Shown: piece after piece, positions 35,734 to 44,689 of the stretch
Numbering within the stretch: position 1 is the stretch's first letter
Layout: the number at the start of each line of letters is the position of its first letter
Source of the DNA: Nostoc sp. MG11
Lineage (GTDB): Bacteria > Cyanobacteriota > Cyanobacteriia > Cyanobacteriales > Nostocaceae
Length of the DNA stretch: 64,000 nt
Direction: 5' to 3'
NCBI RefSeq assembly: GCF_014904695.1
Contig: NZ_JACXXN010000022.1
Coordinates: 1 to 64,000, forward strand
The notes under the pieces: model-generated
The model's input: the letters and a program-made list of their open reading frames with translations, nothing else
The model's database searches: none
Told to the model about the DNA's origin: nothing
Program-made: the position numbers and the translations under genes

Positions 35734-35950
35734 AGTTCGTCTATGAGCTTTTACCCAGCAAGGGTTTCAGCCGCCAAATCAACACCACTCTGAAAAACAT
35801 TGTATACGAAAAGCAAAATCGAAGAAAATACATCCCTCAAACCCTTGCCCTGTAAGCAATCGACACCACTCAACCTAAAATGTAGGCTTTTGGCGATTCT
35901 CTGAGTGGTGTCGATGACCATGTTACAAAACCTCTTTAATTGCCTTAAAG
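35734..35950 (-). promoter_or_regulatory. CRISPR leader region with a 14-bp inverted repeat
   Basis: It lies between the newest repeat and the cas2 stop. ATCGACACCACTCA (35859-35872) and TGAGTGGTGTCGAT (35902-35915) are exact inverted repeats; a third partial copy AACACCACTCTGA begins at 35781. Such repeats may be a binding site for the adaptation complex, or a terminator for the cas operon. The region should also hold the array promoter. Confidence 0.55.
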
Positions 35951-36226
35951 CTAGATAACATAATACTTTGGTGGTGCTGCTGGTTCTTCACTACCAATAG
36001 TTAGCACTCTGGAAACAGCTTCCTCCGAAATCCAATAAAATCGCACATTATCCTCAGATGGTTTCACAAGTTTTTTCGATTTCTCAAAAAGCTGCCGCAT
36101 TTCCTCTAAACTTAAAAAACATTCAAACACAGAAAACTGTACTCTTCGCCCGTAACCTTCTAGAAAGTTGGATAACTTAGTGCGCCTTTTATCATCAGGA
36201 ATATCATACACAACAAGCACTAACAT
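35951..36226 (-). CDS. cas2: Cas2
   Basis: This 91-aa protein has the full ferredoxin-like Cas2 fold: MLVLVVYDIPDDKRRTKLSN with the conserved Asp after the first strand, GYGRRVQFSVFECFLSLEEM, and VRFYWISEEA. It dimerises between two Cas1 dimers to form the spacer integrase. It is the gene nearest the leader, 270 bp downstream of cas1. No fusion or break is seen. Confidence 0.93.
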   Translation of the reverse strand: MLVLVVYDIPDDKRRTKLSNFLEGYGRRVQFSVFECFLSLEEMRQLFEKSKKLVKPSEDNVRFYWISEEAVSRVLTIGSEEPAAPPKYYVI

Positions 36227-36309
36227 TTTTAGCAGTAATCACTAAAAATTTACGAAAATCTAAGCTGTTTGACTGACGACTCAAAAATTAATTAAAAATA
36301 GAGATTCTT

Positions 36310-36531
36310 CCTTCCGCTTTGCTCCAGTCAGAATGACATGTTTGACTGTGGAAAATAGACATCCTTCCGCTTTGCTCCAGTCAGAATGACAAATATACCA
36401 TTACCTGGCCTTTAAAATATCCTCTAATCTGCCCTTAAAAAATATTCATAGGGAACCAGTGACAAATGACCAATAACAAATGACAACTGTCTAATCCTCT
36501 AACCTGCCCTTAAAAAAGATTCATAAGGAAC
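36310..36531. repeat. Direct repeats between cas2 and cas1, incl. a copy of the cas1 3' end
   Basis: A 29-bp repeat starting CCTTCCGCTTTGCTCC is present at 36310-36338 and 36363-36391. In addition 36421-36456 repeats 36496-36531 (33 of 36 bp), that is, the last codons of cas1 (VPYESFLRAG in the gene; VPYEYFLRAD in the copy). This suggests a partial duplication or a lost second cas1. Confidence 0.6.
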
Positions 36532-37503
36532 TCCAGATAACAAACAACGTTTATATCTTCTCACTTGCAACTGAATGGCATGTCTGTATGTTACTTGAGA
36601 TATTAAATCTGGATGGGAAACTTCTTCATTCATCCGAGCTTCAAATTGTTTGAGAAAAACTTTCCGCGCTGATTGACTTAAATACACCCCTCCCGTACTC
36701 GCAACTACATCAAAATCCTTTGGTTTAAATAAAGAATGGTTGATAATATTTAAAACCAAACTATCAACCACAGGAGAACGAAATTCTTCCATCAAATCGA
36801 AAGCTAAATATGGCTTCTGCTTTTCACCATAATGAAAGTTACCTATATATGGAGAAAGTCCTTCTGCAACAATAAAACTCAAGACATTATTAAATAATAG
36901 CGTGTAACCAAAACTCAATAACGAATTAATTTCATCAATTGGAGGTTGACGAAATCTCTGAGAAAAACTAAAAGCAGAATTAGTAATTAACTTGCCAAAA
37001 GCTGGAAAATATCTCGCAGCGGCAATTCCTTCATAACCGCGCAATGAATCCAAATTATCTACATATTCTAAGGCATCGATATCTTGATTAATCCCATAAA
37101 TAGCCTTTTCCACATCTTCTAATTTGCGCTTCCGATTAAATCGCATTAATAATTGCTTAGAATTCATTAATTTACCTAAAACAACAGCTTTGGATACACC
37201 AAATTGAAAATTATTATTCTTATGTCTCTCAATCTGAATTAGCTGATTATTTAGATTAGTAGACTCTTCACTCCACAAATGACCGTGATATTGTCCAGAT
37301 TGACTGAGAAATAATACAGCAATTTTCTCTTGCAAACAAGCATTAATTACAGGAGTTGATAGTTGAATATTACCAAATACCAGAATTTGCTCAACTTCTC
37401 GAATTGGAACTTCTAGCTTAGGCTTCTCTGAAACATGAATAATAAAACGTTGATAATCTTTATAGATTGATGTTCCTTGTTCAATTAAATAAATAGCTGC
37501 CAT
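36499..37503 (-). CDS. cas1: Cas1 part of an RT-Cas1 protein
   Basis: The 334-aa Cas1 begins MAAIYLIEQGTSIYKDYQRF and contains the catalytic Glu/His/Glu region: NSLLSFGYTLLFNNVLSF, IGNFHYGEKQKPYLAFDLME, and EEFRSPVVDSLVLN. The frame is open for another 94 codons upstream (to about 37785: RYYAEHGDAIREIIPLNSDE...IAYLHQPFLAELETKL), without a need for the ATG at 37503. So this is the C-terminal part of a fusion whose N-terminal reverse transcriptase lies in another frame. Cas1 integrates spacers at the leader. Confidence 0.9.
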   Translation of the reverse strand: MAAIYLIEQGTSIYKDYQRFIIHVSEKPKLEVPIREVEQILVFGNIQLSTPVINACLQEKIAVLFLSQSGQYHGHLWSEESTNLNNQLIQIERHKNNNFQFGVSKAVVLGKLMNSKQLLMRFNRKRKLEDVEKAIYGINQDIDALEYVDNLDSLRGYEGIAAARYFPAFGKLITNSAFSFSQRFRQPPIDEINSLLSFGYTLLFNNVLSFIVAEGLSPYIGNFHYGEKQKPYLAFDLMEEFRSPVVDSLVLNIINHSLFKPKDFDVVASTGGVYLSQSARKVFLKQFEARMNEEVSHPDLISQVTYRHAIQLQVRRYKRCLLSGVPYESFLRAG

Positions 37504-37748
37504 TTCTCGATTCCAAATGTTTTTTTGAAAAGGGCTATTATCCTCACTTTTTGAAGTTAATTTCGTCTCTAATTCTGCAAGAAATGGTTGGTGTAAATAG
37601 GCAATATTTTTTGGATCTCTCTCCTGCTCATTCTCAAGCTTGAGACTGGGAAGTAATTCAGAGAAGCTCTGCCTCTCGTCACTATTTAGAGGTATAATCT
37701 CTCTGATTGCATCACCATGCTCTGCATAGTAACGAGTATTTCCTAAGC

Positions 37749-38699
37749 TTATTTGATTAGATAAGAAAAGTTCTTCAGAAGTTTTTTTTTACTAGATTTT
37801 TTAGCTTGTTTCTGCTCTATCCCCGACTTTAATTTAGTTTGATTTGCGTCTACGGGGAAAATCGCATTTTCTAAAAAACCATGACCTAAAAACCGAAAAC
37901 CACGCTCAAAATTGGTAATTTGGGTTTTCTCGGTATTTATCGTCAAACCCATTGCATCCAACAGATTGATAATTTCTAACTTAGCTGTCAAAATTCGTTC
38001 TTGACTGCGCGACAAAACCAAAAAATCATCTGCGTAACGCACGAGTTTTAAATCAGTAGCAATTACTATTTCATCAAATTCATGTAAATAAATATTCGCT
38101 AAAATGGGAGAAATCACTGCACCCTGAGGTATACCTTTTTGGGGCAAAATTAATCCTTCTTGTGTTAACACTCCAACGGAAATCCAAGATTTTATTAAAC
38201 ATAAAATTCCTGGATTATCTATATATAATCTCACTTCTTTTAATAACCTGTGATGGTCGATATTATCAAAAAATTTGACAATATCTGCATCTAATACCCA
38301 AGAATAACCCAGATCTCGCCAATCAGCGATTTTTTCCACTGCATTGATGTAAGATAAATTGGGACGATAAGCAAAACTGACAGGTAAAAATTTCTCCTCC
38401 ATTAACGGATAAAGCACATTCAATAAAGCTTGTTGCACAATTCTGTCTCTAACACAAGGTATTTTTAATTCTCTTTGTTTGCCATTTTTTTTAGGAATAA
38501 CCACCTGTTTATAAGGGAGAGGTTGATAACTACTATTAACAACAGCATTTAATAACTGATAAATATTAACAGTTTGATTGTGAGCAAAACTATCAATTGT
38601 TTCTCCATCTGTTCCTGCACAACCACGATTTTCAGCGACTTTTTCCCAAGCACGTTGAAAATTATTGATATCGAGAAATCTACTAGCAATATCAATCAT
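37749..38699 (-). CDS. Reverse transcriptase part of an RT-Cas1 protein
   Basis: The 316-aa group-II-intron-like RT has NKRGCAGTDGETI-type RT0/RT1 sequence (ENRGCAGTDGETID), KIPCVRDRIVQQALLNVLYP, WVLDADIVKFFDNIDH, QKGIPQGAVISPILANIYLH and the catalytic LVRYADDFLVLSRS. In type III systems such an RT lets Cas1 take spacers from RNA. After SSKKK the gene reads into LLKNFSYLIK and stops; a -1 shift at the A9 run (37790-37782) would continue into the Cas1 frame. So it is either a broken fusion or one rejoined by slippage. Confidence 0.9.
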   Translation of the reverse strand: MIDIASRFLDINNFQRAWEKVAENRGCAGTDGETIDSFAHNQTVNIYQLLNAVVNSSYQPLPYKQVVIPKKNGKQRELKIPCVRDRIVQQALLNVLYPLMEEKFLPVSFAYRPNLSYINAVEKIADWRDLGYSWVLDADIVKFFDNIDHHRLLKEVRLYIDNPGILCLIKSWISVGVLTQEGLILPQKGIPQGAVISPILANIYLHEFDEIVIATDLKLVRYADDFLVLSRSQERILTAKLEIINLLDAMGLTINTEKTQITNFERGFRFLGHGFLENAIFPVDANQTKLKSGIEQKQAKKSSKKKLLKNFSYLIK

Positions 38700-38722
38700 A
38701 ATAATTCACATTATTTATATCG

Positions 38723-40231
38723 TTATCTATAAAGCTTGGAAGTAGCTTCCATATCTTTTTTCATGCGCTGTCGTAAATCCCAAGGTAAAATTACCTCAAC
38801 ATTTGGACTCCAAGCCCGTAAACGCATGATGATGTTATTATCATCAACGCGGTAATTAACTTTGCAGTAAATATCGCTAGGTGAACGAGATTGTACTGTT
38901 AAAAGCAGATTTTTCTGCTCTGTTGATGCTGCGGGTGTGTAAAACTTGATGAATTTTTCAACTTGTTGACGGGATATTTTTCTAAACATTTCATCCCGTT
39001 CAGTTCCCAGAATATAATTACCGTAAAAATATTGTTCAAACCTCAACACAAGTAATTCCTGCGGTTTGTAAATATCAAATCCCCAAGCTACTGACATTTT
39101 ATCTCTAATATCATCAGGACTTGGTGGATATTTACCCTGGCATTTATCTACAAAATGTTTAGGAATATTGACATTATCTAAATATTTTGGTAACTCATCT
39201 AATTTGAGAATTCGGTCGAGTCGATAATCATACCAATCAATTTTACTCCAACTATTGTTACTATCTTGCTGGGGTGTTTGACCGTAAGCAAATAGATAAG
39301 GTGCGCGTTGGTAGTAGTAAATACAGACTGGATAAACAATACAATCAACAGTATCTTGATATAGTTTGGCACTCTGATAATTTAATTGCACTAATGGTAC
39401 TTTATCTTGTGTCCAAATACCCTTTAACTGTTTATGCAATAACTCCACGCGATTGTATAGTTTGGGATGAACTATATATTCTGTATGGATAAAAAATCTT
39501 TGAACACCGTTAATTGGTTGTGATAATGAATTATTGAAAGCAGATAATTCTTCATTCGTAAACTGTTTTACTTGGCTTTTGACATCTTTCAGACGGTCTA
39601 GAAAAAATTCTGGAAATTTATCCGCTTTTAAGTATGTAACTTGACTATTACTTTTCTTTACTTTTAACCAGCCGAGATTTACTAATGATTGAAAGTCATG
39701 GTCTTTTAAGTTACGACTTGTGACAGAAAATAAGCGTCCATCAGATAAGGATTTAGAAAATCGATGAGATTTTTGGCTATTGCTAGTATCAGCTAAGTTG
39801 TGATATTGTTTACCATCTTTGGAAGCATTATTAATCATTCCAGTCAATAGTAAATTTTTTAATTCATTATCTTGAATAGAATAATATTTCTTGAATGACC
39901 AACACCAATGGCTTTTTTGAACACTCAAATTTGATGCAAATAACCACTCAGTTAATTTTGTATTACAGCGACATTCTTCGTTATGTAAAATTGGAGTTTT
40001 ATCGCGTAGATGATATTTTGCTGCGTCTCTAAAAAATAAATCGCGCCATTGCAGAAAAGTAAACTCTTCTCCTAATCGTAATTTGACTTCATCAATATCA
40101 TCTCCATAGATGGAACGTAAAATAACCCATAGTCTTACTGCTTTTGCTAAGTTTTGTTTCAGAGAGCCTGGTGTTAACAATTTTAAGACTTCTACAGTGG
40201 GAGGATAGTTAAAAACTTCTCTCTGCATCAT
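38723..40231 (-). CDS. TIGR03985-type CRISPR-associated protein with WYL-like region
   Basis: The 502-aa protein is of the cyanobacterial family found next to type III RT-cas1 genes. The N-terminus (VEVLKLLTPGSLKQNLAKAV) is helical; the central-to-C-terminal part (YQSAKLYQDTVDCIVYPVCI, YLFAYGQ, and the end VNYRVDDNNIIMRLRAWSPN...LPWDLRQRM) resembles WYL-domain ligand-binding regulators. It is 23 bp upstream of the RT gene, so probably the first gene of the adaptation operon. It may regulate the locus or sense a nucleotide ligand; this is inference. It is intact. Confidence 0.75.
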   Translation of the reverse strand: MMQREVFNYPPTVEVLKLLTPGSLKQNLAKAVRLWVILRSIYGDDIDEVKLRLGEEFTFLQWRDLFFRDAAKYHLRDKTPILHNEECRCNTKLTEWLFASNLSVQKSHWCWSFKKYYSIQDNELKNLLLTGMINNASKDGKQYHNLADTSNSQKSHRFSKSLSDGRLFSVTSRNLKDHDFQSLVNLGWLKVKKSNSQVTYLKADKFPEFFLDRLKDVKSQVKQFTNEELSAFNNSLSQPINGVQRFFIHTEYIVHPKLYNRVELLHKQLKGIWTQDKVPLVQLNYQSAKLYQDTVDCIVYPVCIYYYQRAPYLFAYGQTPQQDSNNSWSKIDWYDYRLDRILKLDELPKYLDNVNIPKHFVDKCQGKYPPSPDDIRDKMSVAWGFDIYKPQELLVLRFEQYFYGNYILGTERDEMFRKISRQQVEKFIKFYTPAASTEQKNLLLTVQSRSPSDIYCKVNYRVDDNNIIMRLRAWSPNVEVILPWDLRQRMKKDMEATSKLYR

Positions 40232-40406
40232 CTGTCTTGTTACTTGTGGGTGTGTGTTTCCAGATTAGCAGCAGGTGGAAAAAGCTATTTCCATCTCATC
40301 GAGTGTTTTTAGCGTAAACCACTTGTCCCAAAGTTTTTGTTCGGGAGGAAGCGATCGCAGCTAAGCTCAATAATAAATAGTACGGTCTTCTCGATAAACG
40401 AACGTT

Positions 40407-40439
40407 CAGATTCCCGACTTCTTTAAAGTCGGAAATCTG
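40407..40439. terminator. Hairpin between the CRISPR operon and the S2P gene
   Basis: CAGATTCCCGACTT / AAGTCGGAAATCTG pair with one mismatch around CTTT. It resembles the terminator at 32564-32596 and belongs to the same repeat family. The surrounding 40232-40566 is otherwise gene-free and must contain both divergent promoters. Confidence 0.4.
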
Positions 40440-40566
40440 AGAATCTCCCCAATTACCAATAACCGCACCTTTACGGACGGACACCACTACAGTTACGAAG
40501 ATTAAAAGCTCTTAACATTTCGTTACACTAAAGACATCGAGACAGACAAAAGTCAACATCTCGCAG

Positions 40567-41712
40567 ATGAAAACAAAGGTGAACGACATGAATGGCACAA
40601 TTCGCGTTGGTAATCTCTTCGGTATTCCCTTCTATATCCATCCATCGTGGTTTTTAGTTCTGGGTTTGGTAACTTGGAGCTATAGCAGTGGACTGGCGGC
40701 GCAATTTCCCTTAATATCCGGGGGATTAGCTGTACTACTAGGATTGATGACAGCGCTATTGTTATTTGCCTCTGTCGTCGCCCATGAATTAGGACACAGC
40801 TTCGTCGCCATTCGTCAGGGGATTGATGTCAAATCAATTACACTCTTCATATTTGGCGGTTTGGCCAGCTTAGAAAAAGAATCGAAAACTCCAGCAGAAG
40901 CTTTCTGGGTAGCGATCGCCGGGCCTTTAGTGAGCCTACTGCTATTTGGTAGTATTACAGCAATTGGTTTTGCTACTCCTGTATCCGGGCCATTGGCTGC
41001 AATTCTCGGCGTTTTGGCTTCTGTTAACCTGGCATTAGCACTATTTAACCTGATTCCTGGCTTGCCATTAGATGGCGGGAATATCCTCAAGGCAGCTGTT
41101 TGGAAAATTACAGGTAATCCTTATAAAGGTGTAGTTTTCGCCAGTCGAGTTGGACAAATCTTTGGTTGGGTAGCCGTTCTTTCCGGTGTACTTCCACTAC
41201 TCTTATTTGGCAACTTCGGTAACTTCTGGAACTTATTAATTGGTTTCTTCTTGTTGCAAAATGCTGGTAATGCGGCGCAATTTGCCAGAGTGCAAGAAAA
41301 ACTTACAGGCTTAACAGCTGAGGATGCTGTAACAGTTAATAGCCCAGTTGTATCAGCTAATCTTACCCTGAGAGAGTTTGCCGATGAACGGGTTATAAGT
41401 GGACAAAATTGGCGGCGGTTCTTAGTGACTGATGATGGGGGACAATTAGTAGGTGCGATCGCTGTTAATAATATGCGTTCCATCCCGACAGCAATGTGGT
41501 CAGAAACTCAAGTTAGAGAAGTAATGCAACCAATTGCCCAATCTACCACAGTCCAATCTGATCAACCACTTTTGGAAGTAGTACAACTACTCGAACAACA
41601 AAAGCTATCTGCACTTCCTGTGATTCGTAACAACGGCGTGCTAGTCGGAATTTTAGAAAAAGCAGCGGTTATCCAGCTACTCCAAAGCAGAACTCAACCT
41701 AACCCTGCATAG
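40567..41712 (+). CDS. Site-2 protease family intramembrane metalloprotease with CBS pair
   Basis: This 381-aa membrane protein has the zinc motif VVAHELGHSFVA (HExxH at about 73-77) and NLIPGLPLDGGNIL (the third zinc ligand Asp at about 166), among six hydrophobic helices. A C-terminal pair of CBS domains (about 255-375: MQPIAQSTTVQSDQPLLEVV, LSALPVIRNNGVLVGIL) is likely to bind an adenylate. It cuts transmembrane segments of regulators. ATG 40588 (MNGTIRVGNLFGIP) matches other family starts as well as 40567. A terminator follows. Confidence 0.9.
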   Translation: MKTKVNDMNGTIRVGNLFGIPFYIHPSWFLVLGLVTWSYSSGLAAQFPLISGGLAVLLGLMTALLLFASVVAHELGHSFVAIRQGIDVKSITLFIFGGLASLEKESKTPAEAFWVAIAGPLVSLLLFGSITAIGFATPVSGPLAAILGVLASVNLALALFNLIPGLPLDGGNILKAAVWKITGNPYKGVVFASRVGQIFGWVAVLSGVLPLLLFGNFGNFWNLLIGFFLLQNAGNAAQFARVQEKLTGLTAEDAVTVNSPVVSANLTLREFADERVISGQNWRRFLVTDDGGQLVGAIAVNNMRSIPTAMWSETQVREVMQPIAQSTTVQSDQPLLEVVQLLEQQKLSALPVIRNNGVLVGILEKAAVIQLLQSRTQPNPA

Positions 41713-41738
41713 TTGTCTAATTAAAAAATATTCTTCTC

Positions 41739-41772
41739 AACCCTGCTCAGAACTCCTGAGAGGGTTTTTTTA
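41739..41772 (+). terminator. Intrinsic terminator of the S2P gene
   Basis: AACCCTGCTCAG (41739-41750), loop AACTC, CTGAGAGGGTT (41756-41766) with a single bulged base, then a run of T. 41773-42142 holds no gene, only small hairpins (for example GAGTAGCA...TGCTACTC near 41958-41987) and one copy of a 22-bp direct repeat. Confidence 0.8.
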
Positions 41773-41900
41773 TAACATGAAGCATTACTGTGGGTGCAAA
41801 AAGTGCAATTATGCTCAAAATACTACCAAGCTACCTGTTTAAAGTAACAAAAGCCGTTAAGAAGCTTGAATAGCTAACTACCTCTAGGGAACCTTAGACT

Positions 41901-44676
41901 AGACTAGTACCACAGGGAACAAGCTAGAGCCAGTATTTACAATAGTTTGACTGGTTTTTGAGTAGCACCGCTACTGATTTGCTACTCAAAAAACGCGCTT
42001 GGCTGAATGATTTACCCTGTAAACTTTTTAGGCAAGCGCGTACATTTTTTTGCCTTCCTCTTAATTATTAAGATGCACATCTTCCAGTTTGGAGGAAACG
42101 ACAGTGCGATATGTTCTCTGGGAATCAGCTTGGACTTTCAAATTAAGAGCAAAAATTAAAATTCAACCAAGGAATTGCAGCGAAAAAATCTCTGAGTATC
42201 TCAAGTTTGTTGAGAATTTGCTCAATGTGTTCCTTTGATTCTGTTTCAGGGTAAGATATCTCACGCAGATGTTCAAGATATTTGTTCCAGTCAGTTTCTA
42301 CTGCATCAGCGCCTTTTCCAAAAGCATTAGCAGTGTCTTGCCAGAATTCATCAATCACTTTTAGGAATTGAATACACGCACCCTGTTTCTCGAAATCTGT
42401 AACAACCTTTTTAGCTAAACGCTTTTGCCAAGATTCTCCAAATAAGCCCCAAACTGCTAAACCTATTGCAACAGATACACCTATCCCAAGCACAATAGGG
42501 CCACCTATAGCTGCTACCAAAGACATTACCCCAGCAGTGCCGCCAGTTAAACCAAAACCAATACCTAAATATGACAAAAGACTTACAAATTTAGCAATTA
42601 ATATGTAACCACCTAGATTTCCCAAAGATGCTGCCCAAAAACTCAAAGCTCCGAAGGCACTTGCACCTGCTGCAATTCCTGCTAGAAAAGACCCATTAGT
42701 ATCAAATTTGAAATAAAAATCTTTATTTTTATAATTTTGATCTCCGGCTGCTTTGTATCCACGAAATTCTGCTTCTTTATATGCTTCAAGAAAAGAATCA
42801 ATCTCTGTCTTTAACTTTTCAGAATTAGCTATAATTAAGTTTTCTAGCTGATTTTGAAATTGCTCCACTAGATAACCAGCAAGACATTCTTTTGCCTCTT
42901 TTTTGTCTTTGTACTTCTTGCGTATAATTTGTTCTACAACATCAACAGTGAGCAGTTGCTGTACATACAGTTGAAAGGAACTTTTAGTGTCTTGTTTTAA
43001 CTCATCGATACGTTTAAGTACCTTGTCACGTTTTTGCTGAGTTTCTGGTTGACGAGCAACTTCATTTGTTTCAAGTGCTTCTAATTGTACTTGCTGTGCA
43101 TTTTTTGCTTCTATATCAGTATCAGTAAAAATTGTTTTATATACCTCAATTAAGCTAAGGTACTTTTTTGTGTTATCTTCCTTTATTGCTTTCATTTCTC
43201 GGTCAATACGGCATATACATACTTGAGGGAGAAATTCACCTAGTATTTTAGTCAATTCATTAAATAGACGCTGACATCTATCGGGTCTTTCTGACCAAAA
43301 AGTGAAAAATCTTTGTCGCAAATCTGCTTCAGTAATAGTACGATTTGTTTGTTCTCTACGACGCTCTATAACCGTTTCACTTAGGTTGTTATATAGTCTT
43401 TTTGCAGCTTTATCTGAGATTGGTTTCAACTGTTCGTCAGAGATACTGGGGTCAGCATGAGTCGCCACAATGAAAAAGTTGCCTAGTGTGGGAAAATTAC
43501 TGCTTTCATTTTCTGGGGCAGGAAGTGAACGTAGTAAGCTACCCAAGCGGATCATATCTTGACCGTTAATATGACCCTTAGCAGGGGAAGCATACAGCAA
43601 GACATCGGCTATTTGTGCAGCGCTATTAGCCTTCTCAACATCCTTTGATACTTCATCAGGTTGATCTGAGTATCCAGGGAGGTCTATCAGGTTGCAAGCT
43701 TTTAGCAAAGGGGCATTCATATATACTACGGCAGCATGGGCTGTTATCTCTTCATATTCTCCATGCACCCCATATTTCTGCAAAATATTGAAGCTTCCCG
43801 CTTGTATGGAATACTTCTCACAACGTTCCTGGTCATCTAGGAGTAGCAAGTCAATTATTAGCTTACCTTTTTCGTCTTTTAGCCAAAAGTCTTCATCAAA
43901 AATCAATACATCTCCCTTGAACCATTCAGGACGGTCTTCGATGTGACGAATAAATGTAATCACTCGTGTTGCTGGTTGATAGCCAACTGGCAAGTTTTTG
44001 CTACCCAAAAGAGCGTTTGCCATGTGTGACTTGCCAGCATCAAAGCCTCCAGTAAATACCACATTAGGCTTTTGTTTATAAAGCTTTAGTCGCCTTTTAA
44101 AGTCATTCGGGGTGGCTGGTTGTGTTGGCAGGTTTAATGCATCTACAGGAGGAGCCTCATCAACGTATTGATTCAGCAGATTCAGTCTGTGATAAAGTTC
44201 AGCGTATGGATTCCCTGGATCAATTGCTTTAAGTGATTGTATCGGTGCTGACATGGCAGTAGCAATGTCAACTCTAAATATTTGCAGCCATTTCACTAAA
44301 AGCCCCATTGGAACTGTTTCGGGTGCCTGCTCATAAAGGGAAACTTCTCCGTCTGAGATGCCTAGCATATTAGCCACCTGCACTTGACCCATGCCTACTT
44401 TTTGACGATATCCCCGCAAATCAATATTCATTGGTGTATCCAAAATATAAACGGAATATTACTTATTCAATTTTTGTATAACATATAGCTAATAACGAGT
44501 AGAGATTACCCATCCTTTGAATCAGAGTTAAGAAACAATGAGTAAGCTTTGAGTAGCCTAATCACGCTCAAAATGTTTAGCTTAGGCAGTCTTTTGAGTA
44601 GCAAGATTAATACGAAAGCTTAAAACCCTTGGTAAGTCGTGAAAGACCGAGGTTAGACTAGTACCACAGGCAACAA
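41901..44676. repeat. 22-bp direct repeats flanking the dynamin gene
   Basis: AGACTAGTACCACAGGGAAC at 41901-41922 recurs as AGACTAGTACCACAGGCAAC at 44655-44676 (21 of 22 bp, same direction). The feature covers both copies and the gene between. It could mark an insertion by recombination or a shared regulatory site; GAGTAGCA motifs lie near both. Confidence 0.55.
42143..44443 (-). CDS. HTH-dynamin-like GTPase
   Basis: This 766-aa protein has an N-terminal XRE-type HTH (YRQKVGMGQVQVANMLGISD, residues 12-31). A GTPase domain follows with G1 FTGGFDAGKSHMANALLG (about 130-147), G3 NLIDLPGYSDQ, and G4-like IVATHAD. Then come long helical stalk segments (480-570) and a double hydrophobic region (about 590-690, LGNLGGYILIAKFVSLLSYL) that would insert in a membrane. 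Bacterial dynamin-like proteins remodel membranes and some protect against phage. An HTH on a dynamin is unusual. It is divergent from the vWA genes and lies between two 22-bp direct repeats. Confidence 0.8.
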   Translation of the reverse strand: MDTPMNIDLRGYRQKVGMGQVQVANMLGISDGEVSLYEQAPETVPMGLLVKWLQIFRVDIATAMSAPIQSLKAIDPGNPYAELYHRLNLLNQYVDEAPPVDALNLPTQPATPNDFKRRLKLYKQKPNVVFTGGFDAGKSHMANALLGSKNLPVGYQPATRVITFIRHIEDRPEWFKGDVLIFDEDFWLKDEKGKLIIDLLLLDDQERCEKYSIQAGSFNILQKYGVHGEYEEITAHAAVVYMNAPLLKACNLIDLPGYSDQPDEVSKDVEKANSAAQIADVLLYASPAKGHINGQDMIRLGSLLRSLPAPENESSNFPTLGNFFIVATHADPSISDEQLKPISDKAAKRLYNNLSETVIERRREQTNRTITEADLRQRFFTFWSERPDRCQRLFNELTKILGEFLPQVCICRIDREMKAIKEDNTKKYLSLIEVYKTIFTDTDIEAKNAQQVQLEALETNEVARQPETQQKRDKVLKRIDELKQDTKSSFQLYVQQLLTVDVVEQIIRKKYKDKKEAKECLAGYLVEQFQNQLENLIIANSEKLKTEIDSFLEAYKEAEFRGYKAAGDQNYKNKDFYFKFDTNGSFLAGIAAGASAFGALSFWAASLGNLGGYILIAKFVSLLSYLGIGFGLTGGTAGVMSLVAAIGGPIVLGIGVSVAIGLAVWGLFGESWQKRLAKKVVTDFEKQGACIQFLKVIDEFWQDTANAFGKGADAVETDWNKYLEHLREISYPETESKEHIEQILNKLEILRDFFAAIPWLNFNFCS

Positions 44677-44689
44677 TCAAAGGAATAAT

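Noticed and set aside
35951-40231. A cas6 gene for crRNA processing
   Set aside because: No protein in the window shows a Cas6-type RAMP with the C-terminal glycine-rich loop; processing must rely on a gene elsewhere.
40296-40487. 63-codon minus-strand frame between the CRISPR operon and the S2P gene
   Set aside because: It is largely the translation of a hairpin repeat (GATTCCCGACTTCTTTAAAGTCGG) also present elsewhere; no domain and no RBS.
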